From the NCBI GenBank assembly GCA_964533785.1, contig CAZHNG010000057.1, positions 1 through 25,493 on the forward strand: 25,493 nt of DNA, read 5' to 3'. Below, in pieces: positions 15,130 through 22,033 of this stretch. This stretch comes from JANQRV01 sp964533785. GTDB lineage: Bacteria; Bacteroidota; Bacteroidia; Chitinophagales; Saprospiraceae. The position numbers were made by a program, and so were the translations under genes. The notes beneath the pieces were generated by a model. The model did not search any database. It was not told the origin of the DNA and saw only the letters and a program-made list of their open reading frames with translations. Positions within the stretch are counted from its first letter, which is position 1. Each line of letters starts with the position of its first letter.

Positions 15130-16152
15130 TTGATTACCAAGATCGCATGCATCGGAGCAGGTTATTTTGCTCACTTCCACCTTGATGCCTGGCATCGCCT
15201 TCCGGGTGTTGAAGTAATTGCTATTTGTGACAAGGATCAATCCAAGGCGGAAGCGTTAGCTCAAAAGTTTGGCGTAGAAAAGGTGTACTCCCTATTCGAC
15301 GAGCTATGCCAGGAAGAAGAATTTGAAGTGGTGGATATTATAACACCTCCTGAAACTCATCTTGGTTTGTGTCAAAAAGCGGTACGACATGGCTTGCATA
15401 TCATTTGCCAAAAGCCCCTGGCACCATCTCTAGCAGAAGCTACTCAGATCGTGGCATTAACCGAACAGGAAGGCCTCAGGTTCATGGTGCACGAAAATTT
15501 CCGGTTTCAACCCTGGTACCGCAAGATCAAAACCTTATTGGAGGACAATCGCATTGGCGACCAATTATTTTCTGTACAACTAAGGATGAGAACGGGCGAT
15601 GGCTGGGGACAAGACGCCTACCTGGGCAGACAGCCCTATTTCAGGACCATGCCGCAGTTGTTTATTTATGAAACGGGGATTCACTACATCGATGTTTTCA
15701 GGTATTTGATCGGTGACATACGGTCGGTCTACGCCCGCCTGCGTAAACTTAATCCGGCCATTGCCGGTGAAGATTGCGGCCTCGTTCTTTTTGACTTTAT
15801 TAATGGCGTACAAGGAGTTTTGGATGGAAACCGGTACAACGAGCCGAATTATCCTGACCCCAGGTATACCTTTGGGGAAACGATCATTGAAGGAAACCAG
15901 GGTACGATCCGGCTATATGCAAATGGAAAGATCACTTTAAAGCCGCTGGGAAAACCTGAAGCTGAAATTGATTATCACCACGAAAATACTGGTTTTGGCG
16001 GGGACTGTGTGTATTTTACCCAGCAACACTTTCTTGAATCTTTTATTCAAGGAAAACCTTTCGAAACCAATGGCCGAGCTTATTTGAAGAACCTGAAAAT
16101 ACAGGAGGCTATTTATGAAAGTGCTCGCACCAGGATGGAAATCTATTTGTAG
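15130..16152 (+). CDS. Gfo/Idh/MocA family oxidoreductase
   Basis: This is an NAD(P)-dependent sugar or polyol dehydrogenase-like enzyme of 340 residues. The N-terminal Rossmann fold reads IACIGAGYFAHFHLDAW (5-21) with acidic D34 after strand 2 (AICDKD). The family EKP lysine motif appears as CQKPLAPS with K95, so Q replaces the usual E. The conserved GxHYID segment is ETGIHYIDVFRYLIG with H185. The start must be TTG at 15130 (or CTG three codons earlier): an in-frame stop at 15112 excludes any upstream ATG, and the next Met would cut the Rossmann fold. In the cluster it could oxidise a sugar acid before or after phosphorylation. This is the last intact gene before the remnant patch. Confidence 0.85.
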   Translation: MITKIACIGAGYFAHFHLDAWHRLPGVEVIAICDKDQSKAEALAQKFGVEKVYSLFDELCQEEEFEVVDIITPPETHLGLCQKAVRHGLHIICQKPLAPSLAEATQIVALTEQEGLRFMVHENFRFQPWYRKIKTLLEDNRIGDQLFSVQLRMRTGDGWGQDAYLGRQPYFRTMPQLFIYETGIHYIDVFRYLIGDIRSVYARLRKLNPAIAGEDCGLVLFDFINGVQGVLDGNRYNEPNYPDPRYTFGETIIEGNQGTIRLYANGKITLKPLGKPEAEIDYHHENTGFGGDCVYFTQQHFLESFIQGKPFETNGRAYLKNLKIQEAIYESARTRMEIYL

Positions 16153-16241
16153 CACTTCCCCAACGCCGGTATTGGTCATTATTTACGCCTACTCCAAAAA
16201 TAAGTACCCACAAAGCAATAGAAAAACTGAGGTTTATCAAT

Positions 16242-16511
16242 ATGCTCCTAAAAATCACTCCGGTCAGAGACCAGGTCGGCCAGATGATGGGGCGATTAGG
16301 AGCCTCTTTATTCGTTCAACTTGTCCCTGAAGGAAGTATGGTTAATATTGGGGTAGGCTTTCCGGAGGAAGTAGCCCGTTTGTTAGTTGAACACGGGTTT
16401 GAACACGATTTTATTTTTACCACGGATACTGGAACTGCGAAAATGATTCCTGAAAACATAGTCACGGGGAAAAGCTTCAAACTGAAAGCTGATTTGGAAT
16501 CATTGATATAA
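16242..16511 (+). pseudogene. Remnant of an acyl-CoA:acetate/3-ketoacid CoA-transferase-type gene
   Basis: The 89-codon frame keeps one recognisable block: MGRLGASLFVQLVPEGSMVN, then IGVGFPEEVARLL and FIFTTDTG. It matches the start of the second (beta-like) half of class I CoA-transferases, where PGxxVNxGIGxPE is the usual form. After TTDTG the expected GGLPAPG-type segment is missing. The frame instead jumps to PENIVTGKSFKL, which resembles a later piece of the same family, and stops. The other half and the catalytic glutamate region are absent from flanking DNA. An internal deletion plus 5' and 3' loss is the simplest reading. Confidence 0.65.
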
Positions 16512-16525
16512 AAATTTGAAACAGT

Positions 16526-16809
16526 ATGACGAAGTACCACCTAATTATAGTCACAAATATGGGACTAAATTTTCTTTCAGAACAGAACATTATTAGAAAC
16601 GGTAGTTTTGAAGCGCTTTCCAGTTGTGCTTGTGCTGATAACCCCATCCTGGGTTTTGACCAGGTCATTGATTGGCACTCCACATTTGGTGATTGCCGGG
16701 TGTCCCCTGGACAAAACGGTTTGGCATTTTTGGGAGCCATCCTTATACTGCGTTGATTGAAAATACTGGAAAAATAGATTGGAAATATCTCAAAATTCAT
16801 CTAGCTTAA
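16526..16809 (+). pseudogene. Frameshifted fragment of a Bacteroidota surface (jelly-roll-like) protein
   Basis: The first frame (to 16756) contains QNIIRNGSFEALSSC and VIDWHSTFGDC. This is the NGSFE...C...W pattern that opens many Bacteroidota extracellular or OmpA-type proteins just after the signal peptide. It then runs into junk (FLGAILILR). Reading the other frame from 16735 gives SHPYTALIENTGKIDWKYLK up to a stop at 16807-16809. One extra base in the T5-G3 run at 16727-16734 would join the two into about 94 codons. No signal peptide is present, and even the repaired frame is far shorter than such proteins. It is either a decayed fragment or a sequencing slip in a small gene. Confidence 0.5.
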
Positions 16810-16834
16810 TTAGAATATTTAAAATGAAGTACCA

Positions 16835-17842
16835 ATGACCAAGAAAATAACCCTTGCAAATCGCATTCTTTTATTCCTATTTTTATTTGGATTCAATTTA
16901 TACGGTCAACCTTCTATTTTCGAAGTACTATCCGAAGAGGAAGTGGTAAAAATTGAGATTGAAACGGATTTTAAAACTCTGCTCAAGAACAAAGCAGAGC
17001 CAGAATACCAACCTGGTACTTTTACCTTTCTTAGCGGTACTTTAGAAGGTACCACCAAGGAGGTAAAAATAATGCCACGGGGGAATATGAGGAGAAGGAT
17101 ATGCTTTTATCCTCCAATTTGGGTGAGGTTTTCGAAAAAGGATTTTGATCATCATAAATTCAAACTCGTCAATATTTGCCGGAAAGGTAAGGTGATGGAC
17201 GAAAATTTGTTTGAAGAATATTTGATCTATCGATTGTATCAACTGCTCACTGAGTATAGTTTTGATACCCAGTTGTTTCAAATTGATTACAAATTGCCGG
17301 ATGAAGAGGAGATTGAATTTTCTGCTTACGGCTTCTTTATTGAACACAAGAAAGAGTTAGCTAAACGAACGGGCACTAAGGACTATGATCCTACCTCCAT
17401 GCGGCCGCGTATTTTAGAACAACATCATTACGCCCGGATGGCATTATTCCAATATATAGTTGGTAATACCGATTGGCACATCACCAATTTGCACAATCTC
17501 AAATTTTTCAGGAGCGTCGAAGAAAAGGCGGTAATAGCAGTACCTTATGACTTTGATTACAGCGGTTTTGTCAATGCCTCCTACGCCGTACCCCACGAAA
17601 GTCTGCCCATTAAAAGCGTCTCCACCCATTATAATAAAGCGGATTGCTTTAGCGAAGAAATTATCGATAAAGTACTTCCGGAGGTGTTAGCCCAAAAGCA
17701 AGCAATGATAGACCTGGTAATGGGCTTTGAATTGTTACCCGAAAAAAGAAGGGAGAATTTAGTAAGTTTTCTGGAAGAAGGTTTCTCGGATCTGAAAAAT
17801 AAGAAAAAAGTAAGAAAGCTTTTTGTAAAGAATTGTCAGTAA
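16835..17842 (+). CDS. Secreted putative kinase-like protein (CotH/FAM20-type features), function unknown
   Basis: The 335-residue exported protein has a signal peptide at 1-24 (hydrophobic ILLFLFLFGFNL, cleavage near LYG-Q). Visible conserved blocks are MPRGNMRRRICFYPPIWVRF (80-99), KFKLVNICRKG (108-118), ENLFEEYLIYRLYQLLT (123-139), YIVGNTDWHITNLHNLKFF (207-225) and AVPYDFDYSGFVNASYAVP (235-253). GNxDW...N.HN followed by a D-F-D motif resembles the catalytic D...N and metal-binding D of CotH/FAM20 secretory kinases. The E126/E127 helix would match the kinase alpha-C. This is pattern recognition, not homology proof. I recall such proteins as hypothetical in Bacteroidota. It lies alone between the remnants and the CoA-transferase gene. 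No lipobox or T9SS C-terminal domain is seen. Confidence 0.6.
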   Translation: MTKKITLANRILLFLFLFGFNLYGQPSIFEVLSEEEVVKIEIETDFKTLLKNKAEPEYQPGTFTFLSGTLEGTTKEVKIMPRGNMRRRICFYPPIWVRFSKKDFDHHKFKLVNICRKGKVMDENLFEEYLIYRLYQLLTEYSFDTQLFQIDYKLPDEEEIEFSAYGFFIEHKKELAKRTGTKDYDPTSMRPRILEQHHYARMALFQYIVGNTDWHITNLHNLKFFRSVEEKAVIAVPYDFDYSGFVNASYAVPHESLPIKSVSTHYNKADCFSEEIIDKVLPEVLAQKQAMIDLVMGFELLPEKRRENLVSFLEEGFSDLKNKKKVRKLFVKNCQ

Positions 17843-17882
17843 GCCTTTACCAGGAAGGTTATTATTTTTTTCCATACAATGT

Positions 17883-17890
17883 TATATTTG
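17883..17890 (+). promoter_or_regulatory. Candidate -7 promoter element of the CoA-transferase gene (TATATTTG)
   Basis: This is an exact match to TAnnTTTG, 77 bases before the ATG at 17968, implying a leader of about 70 bases. A T7 tract at 17865-17871 lies upstream, but no exact TTTG is at the -33 position. The leader has a local hairpin (CTGG at 17910-17913 with CCAG at 17925-17928). Confidence 0.42.
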
Positions 17891-17967
17891 CGGGCAACTT
17901 TTTTTGGAGCTGGTAGCATTGATGCCAGTATCAATTATCCTCGTTTAACGTAAAAGAAAAGCCCGCA

Positions 17968-19245
17968 ATGAGTAAGTGTAATTCCGCTGCTGAAGCCGTT
18001 GAAGTGATAAAATCCGGCGACAGAGTATTCATTCATACTGCTGCAGCAACTCCCGTCAAATTACTAGAAGCCTTAACGGCAAGGCATAATGAATTAAAGA
18101 ATGTAGAACTTGTATCTCTGCACACGGAGGGGCCGGCACCATATGCTGATGATGCCTACGCTGATAGTTTTAAGATCAATTGCTTTTTTGTTGGCCATAA
18201 CTTGCGAAAGCATGTTCAACGAGGCCGGGCCTTTTACGTTCCCGTTTTCTTAAGTGAGATTCCGGGGCTTTTCAGAAGTGGTAAAATGCCAATAGACGTT
18301 GCTTTGGTTACCTTATCGCTTCCCAATGAGAAGGGGTACTGCTCGTTGGGGTGTTCTGTAGACGTTTCGAATGCAGCCATGGATAGGGCAAAATATGTTG
18401 TTGCTCAGATAAACCCCAATATGCCTTTTGCGCATGGTAACGGCAGCATCCACATCAGCAAGATAGACCGGTATATAGAAGTGGATGATCCTTTGTTTGA
18501 GGTGCCGGTAAAAGAACCAACACCGATTGAAGCCAATATCGGAAAGTACGTAGCTTGGCTGGTAGAAGATGGTGCCACCCTGCAAATGGGGATCGGAGGT
18601 ATTCCGAACGCTGCGCTTGCCCAATTGACCAATCATAAAAACCTGGGCGTTCATACCGAAATGTGCTCCGATGGTATTATCGACCTGGTAGAACGTGGTA
18701 TCATCAATGGTTCTCAAAAAGGAATGGACCGGGGGAAAGTGGTATCCAGCTTTGCTTTCGGGAGTAGAAAAATCTATGAATTTATCCATAACAATCCCAA
18801 GGTGAACATGCTGGACGTAGGCTATGTGAACAGTACGTCAAATATACGCCGCAACCCGAAAACTACCGCCATCAACAGTGCTATCGAGATCGATGTTTTC
18901 GGCCAGGTATGTGCTGATTCTATCGGGCCTAAACAATTCTCCGGTGTAGGCGGACAAATGGATTTCATACGTGGAGCCGCTTTATCCGAAGGCGGGAAGG
19001 CCATCCTGGCGCTTCCTTCACGCACTTCAAAGGGGATTCCACGTATTGTTGCTCTGCTGAATTATGGTGCTTCGGTTGTGACTACCAGAGCCCATGTCCA
19101 ATTTATTGTCACTGAATATGGCATCGCCGATATGTACGGGAAAAACCTGAAGGAAAGAGCCCGGCAAATGGTGAATATTGCCCATCCGGATGACCGGGAA
19201 AAGCTGCAGAAGGACATTCACGAGCATTATAAGATATTGCTTTAG
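17968..19245 (+). CDS. Acetyl-CoA hydrolase/transferase family protein (4-hydroxybutyrate CoA-transferase-like)
   Basis: This cytosolic CoA-transferase or hydrolase has 425 residues, the usual length for the Cat1/Cat2/4-hydroxybutyrate CoA-transferase group. The N-terminal domain has VFIHTAAATPVKLLEAL, LHTEGPAPYAD and the strand LSLPNEKGYCSLG. The C-terminal domain has the oxyanion/CoA loop GIGGIPNAAL (208-217) and the catalytic glutamate E231 in HTEMCSDGIIDL. It ends with the family-typical VTEYGIADMYGKNLKERARQMVNIAHPDDRE. It moves CoA between acetate and another short acid, or hydrolyses acetyl-CoA; sequence alone does not separate these. It appears monocistronic, with its own promoter candidate and a hairpin downstream. 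Confidence 0.88.
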   Translation: MSKCNSAAEAVEVIKSGDRVFIHTAAATPVKLLEALTARHNELKNVELVSLHTEGPAPYADDAYADSFKINCFFVGHNLRKHVQRGRAFYVPVFLSEIPGLFRSGKMPIDVALVTLSLPNEKGYCSLGCSVDVSNAAMDRAKYVVAQINPNMPFAHGNGSIHISKIDRYIEVDDPLFEVPVKEPTPIEANIGKYVAWLVEDGATLQMGIGGIPNAALAQLTNHKNLGVHTEMCSDGIIDLVERGIINGSQKGMDRGKVVSSFAFGSRKIYEFIHNNPKVNMLDVGYVNSTSNIRRNPKTTAINSAIEIDVFGQVCADSIGPKQFSGVGGQMDFIRGAALSEGGKAILALPSRTSKGIPRIVALLNYGASVVTTRAHVQFIVTEYGIADMYGKNLKERARQMVNIAHPDDREKLQKDIHEHYKILL

Positions 19246-19274
19246 GAAAGGGCCCTATTTATTGAGTAAGTTAA

Positions 19275-19324
19275 CAGATGCCAGATGCCAGATGTCAGAT
19301 AACAGATGCCAGCTGCCAGACTGC
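19275..19324. repeat. Heptamer tandem array, consensus CAGATGC
   Basis: Six contiguous 7-bp units lie at 19275-19316: CAGATGC, CAGATGC, CAGATGT, CAGATAA, CAGATGC, CAGCTGC. An 8-bp variant, CAGACTGC, follows at 19317-19324. The array starts 30 bp after the CoA-transferase stop. Like the array at 1333-1423 it has a 7-bp period with a drift to 8 bp, sits just downstream of a gene, and contains TAA-ending variants, but the unit sequence differs. Confidence 0.9.
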
Positions 19325-19351
19325 ATGAGATTGGAGGGGAGGCAGTCTGGC
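19315..19351 (+). terminator. Hairpin downstream of the CoA-transferase gene, possible terminator
   Basis: GCCAGACTGC (19315-19324) is perfectly complementary to GCAGTCTGGC (19342-19351), with a 17-base loop. GTCTTATTT follows. The ten-base GC-rich stem and modest T-rich tail would suit an intrinsic terminator. The left arm is made of the last units of the heptamer array. The loop is long and the T-run is interrupted, so confidence is moderate. Confidence 0.45.
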
Positions 19352-19407
19352 GTCTTATTTACTTAGCATTCAGGTGGAGACCATCTTCAAGTTAAAACCA
19401 CTTATTG

Positions 19408-19434
19408 CCCAAATGCCGGACATTACCCCAAATG
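19408..19434 (+). promoter_or_regulatory. Direct repeat CCCAAATG upstream of the desaturase, possible operator
   Basis: CCCAAATG occurs at 19408-19415 and 19427-19434, start to start 19 bp. Each copy is preceded by ATT, as ATTG before the first and ATTAC before the second. It lies about 90 bp before the desaturase start. The spacing is close to two helical turns. There is no other support. Confidence 0.25.
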
Positions 19435-19522
19435 TACTGCGCGTTGCCGGTAGGCTATTCTAATTCTGCATTACTAGGTGGATATTGAAGTCATATTTAT
19501 TGATTTCAAAAAATTACTGACC

Positions 19523-20497
19523 ATGGAACATCCACAAGCTATTCCCGAATTCAACTTATCGATTGACGCAAAGACCCTGAAACCATTATTCTCCATCCAA
19601 TCGTACCGCCATACCATAGATATGATCGTCAACTGGGTGATCATTTTTGCAGTGATGTATTTATGCCGGGAGTACTTTCACTTTCACCCTCTTTTTTATA
19701 TATTTAGTGTAATCACTATTGGAGCCAGAATGCACGCTTTGGCTATTTTGATGCACGATGCTTCCCATTTTCGCTATTTAAAAAACCGCAAATGGAATGA
19801 TGTTATTACCAACCTGTTTACCATGTATCCATTGTTTACTTCCATTGAAAAATACCGGCAAAACCACATGCGTCACCACCGCCATTTAAATACGGAAGAT
19901 GATCCGGACTGGGTAGCGAAACTGGGAAAAAGAGAGTTTCGGTTTCCTAAGACCAAAAGGGAGTTCTTAACGACTGTTTTTTCTTACCTGGTATTGTACC
20001 AGGGGATTAATGATGCTATCTGGTTTCTACGTCGTTTTAGCTCAAGCGGAGAAAAACAAAACGGAGAAAGGGAGAAAAGTACACTGAGAATAGTATTTTT
20101 TCTTGTCCTTTTCACTGTCTTGACCCTATTTGGTCTGTGGAAGTACTATCTATTGTTATGGATCATTCCTTACCTCTCTACCTTTTTTATGTTTCAATAC
20201 ATCAGAAGTGTGGCGGAACATTTTGGAGAACTAGCCTATGATCATGAATTGACCCATACCAGAACGGTTAAAGCCACCTGGTTGGAAAAATTCTTTATCG
20301 CTCCGCATAATGTGGGGTATCACCTGGAGCACCACTTGTATCCCGGAGTGCCATACTACAATCTGCCCAAATTGCACCGTGCGCTCATGCAGGACGACAA
20401 TTACAATCAAAAGGCCCATTTGACTCAGGGATACGTAAGGGGGCTGCTCAATGAACTGGGGGCAGTAACCGCTCAATCTGATACTGCATATCCATAA
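19523..20497 (+). CDS. Membrane fatty acid desaturase family protein
   Basis: This di-iron desaturase or hydroxylase of the inner membrane would introduce double bonds into acyl chains, adapting membrane fluidity. From the ATG at 19523 the protein is 324 residues. The in-frame GTG 15 codons upstream adds a segment unlike the family. The three histidine boxes are HDASH (78-82), HMRHH (115-119) and HLEHH (267-271), the last in HNVGYHLEHHLYPGVPYYNL. Membrane segments lie at about 34-70 and 186-226. Box spacing fits the FA_desaturase superfamily (PF00487). Regioselectivity, and even an acyl rather than carotenoid substrate, are not decidable here. Its last 25 bases overlap the end of modA tail to tail. 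Confidence 0.87.
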   Translation: MEHPQAIPEFNLSIDAKTLKPLFSIQSYRHTIDMIVNWVIIFAVMYLCREYFHFHPLFYIFSVITIGARMHALAILMHDASHFRYLKNRKWNDVITNLFTMYPLFTSIEKYRQNHMRHHRHLNTEDDPDWVAKLGKREFRFPKTKREFLTTVFSYLVLYQGINDAIWFLRRFSSSGEKQNGEREKSTLRIVFFLVLFTVLTLFGLWKYYLLLWIIPYLSTFFMFQYIRSVAEHFGELAYDHELTHTRTVKATWLEKFFIAPHNVGYHLEHHLYPGVPYYNLPKLHRALMQDDNYNQKAHLTQGYVRGLLNELGAVTAQSDTAYP

Positions 20498-21255
20498 TCT
20501 TGGAGTATTTTTTTAGCCGCCGGAGAAAACAGAAATTGATAGAACTGACGGGCGGCCGGGCTGGGCCTGTTTTCTCCTTTGATCAACACGACACCCTGTT
20601 TGATCGGGGTATAGGCACGATCATCCACGGCCGTCCACCGGCCCTTGTTGCGCATTTTGGGCGATAAAACGACGGACATGGCCGTAAACCCCAATTCTGC
20701 TGATTGAGTGGTAATGAACTGGTTTGTTTGCGCGATGCTTTCGCCAAAAACTAGTTTCTGCTCAACGCTCCCGGCTAGATTGTAGTAATTGAGTACCTCT
20801 AATGCTGCTTCGCCGTAGGGTGCGGTTTTGGGGTTGGCAACGGCGATATGCTTGATAGATTCATCGGCCAATCTTGTTAACGAAGGATCTATTTCGGGCA
20901 CCATAGACCATAACACTAGCTTACCGTAGGCATATTCCTTCGGGGGAGAGTCTGCTTTTCCGTTTTTCGCCACCTCTTCCGGATATTTCATGTTCGCGGC
21001 AACAAATACATCAAACGGTGCCCCTTCCTTTATTTGAGCGGTGAGTTTTCCGGAGGAACTGACGATAAGGTCACACTGTATGCCGCTGCTGTCAGCAAAT
21101 TGTTTGGCAAGTTCTTCCATTGCAAATTGCATGTTTGCGGCTACCGCTACGCTGATTTTCTCTTTTTTCTTCTCTTTATTATTACCCTGGGTACAGGCAG
21201 AAAAGCTCAGTAGTAGAATGAATGATACTGAATAGAGATAAGCAATTTTCATCAT
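20473..21255 (-). CDS. modA: Molybdate-binding periplasmic lipoprotein ModA
   Basis: This is the substrate-binding component of a molybdate (or tungstate) ABC importer, anchored as a lipoprotein. The 260 residues begin with a signal peptide and a lipobox-like FSAC with C21, followed by a Lys-rich linker. The mature domain shows ModA hallmarks: ISVAVAANMQFAMEELAKQF, VSSSGKLTAQIKEGAPFDVF, VAANMKYPEEV, IAVANPKTAPYGEAALEVL, FGESIAQTNQFITTQSAELGF and FLFSPAAKKILQDYGY. The SSSGKL and ANPKTAPYG segments line the oxyanion site in the family. No modB or modC permease/ATPase gene is adjacent: the desaturase is convergent and rpsU diverges. CAATAATA at 21274-21281 is, read on the minus strand, a 7 of 8 match to TAnnTTTG. 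Confidence 0.9.
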   Translation of the reverse strand: MMKIAYLYSVSFILLLSFSACTQGNNKEKKKEKISVAVAANMQFAMEELAKQFADSSGIQCDLIVSSSGKLTAQIKEGAPFDVFVAANMKYPEEVAKNGKADSPPKEYAYGKLVLWSMVPEIDPSLTRLADESIKHIAVANPKTAPYGEAALEVLNYYNLAGSVEQKLVFGESIAQTNQFITTQSAELGFTAMSVVLSPKMRNKGRWTAVDDRAYTPIKQGVVLIKGENRPSPAARQFYQFLFSPAAKKILQDYGYAVSD

Positions 21256-21705
21256 TGGAAACTAATGGTTTGACAATAATACAACAGGCCTTTAAATATT
21301 GACTTACTCCACAAAGGGAACTTTTTTCTTTAGATTTAGGTTAATGCAGGTGTGATGAAAAGTATATTCATATACAAAATTTCTTTTCCCGTTTCAGCGA
21401 AACAGGGAATTTCCAATAGTGTGTGATCAATAAAACTTCTCAGTCAATCTTTTGTATCGTCCTGGTACAAAAATTCCTTTGTAAAGACAGTAAAGTCAAA
21501 TATTGTGGGAATTGTTTTTCATAGAAAATCAATATTCTGCTTTATCGTAAAAGGTAGTTCTGCCCAGAATAGTATGGACGATAAGTGAGGGGATTCTATT
21601 TCATCTCATTCTCATGGTTAGTGCTTCAGCGGCTGGGAAACCCTCAAGATAGTACGGCCAAAGTGGTACTGACCGATCAATTTTTTAACAAAAACATTAA
21701 AAACT
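21256..21705. other. Long divergent intergenic region between modA and rpsU with several stem-loops
   Basis: No credible gene lies here. Inverted repeats are TTTTGTA/TACAAAA (21450-21472, 9-base loop), TTCTG-CC-CAGAA (about 21565-21577), and a bulged hairpin at 21651-21670. In the last, AGTA and CCA pair with TGG and TACT; a T6 run follows 10 bases later at 21681-21686. It is the only strong structure close to the rpsU start and could act in the leader. No exact TAnnTTTG element for rpsU was found, so the transcript start is unclear. Confidence 0.45.
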
Positions 21706-21897
21706 ATGCTTATAATTGAAAGAAAACAGGGAGAAAGTATCGATCGTTTTTTAAGGAGATACAAACGCAAACACAGAGATACGCAAATCATTCGGGAGGT
21801 GCGTCGCAGGCAACAGTATACCAAACCATCTGAGAAAAGAAGAAAAGAGATACTGAAGGTTGCCTACAATAACAAAAAACAATCGGAGGAAAGTTAG
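21706..21897 (+). CDS. rpsU: 30S ribosomal protein bS21
   Basis: This is a small-subunit ribosomal protein of 63 residues, the normal size. It matches Bacteroidota bS21: MLIIERKQGESIDRFLRRYK, KHRDTQIIREVRRRQQYTKP, then SEKRRKEILKVAY, with the very basic helix-turn-helix pattern of the family. In Bacteroidota ribosomes bS21 helps cover the 16S anti-Shine-Dalgarno tail, which explains why these organisms ignore SD sequences. The ATG at 21706 is preceded by an A/T-rich stretch with no SD. AAGGAG (21753-21758) and GGAGG (21885-21889) occur inside the gene instead. The gene stands alone, away from xerD. Whether the genome carries a second rpsU cannot be seen from this window. Confidence 0.9.
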   Translation: MLIIERKQGESIDRFLRRYKRKHRDTQIIREVRRRQQYTKPSEKRRKEILKVAYNNKKQSEES

Positions 21898-22033
21898 GGG
21901 TAGCTGAAAATTAAGATACCTCCTCTTGATTTGATTTTCAAACCATTGCCTCCCAAATTTTCACTTCCGTTTTCCCTTTATTTAAAACGCTATTCTATGA
22001 TACTCATTTCACTCAGTTTAATTATTTCTCGTG

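Noticed and set aside
17888..17970. Known riboswitch in the CoA-transferase leader
   Set aside because: The leader is too short and matches no riboswitch core I recognise; only simple inverted repeats are visible.
18313..18789. 158-codon minus-strand frame
   Set aside because: Lies inside the CoA-transferase gene, antisense to its catalytic motif region.
21618..21824. 68-codon minus-strand frame over the rpsU start
   Set aside because: Antisense to a clear bS21 gene and has no family features.
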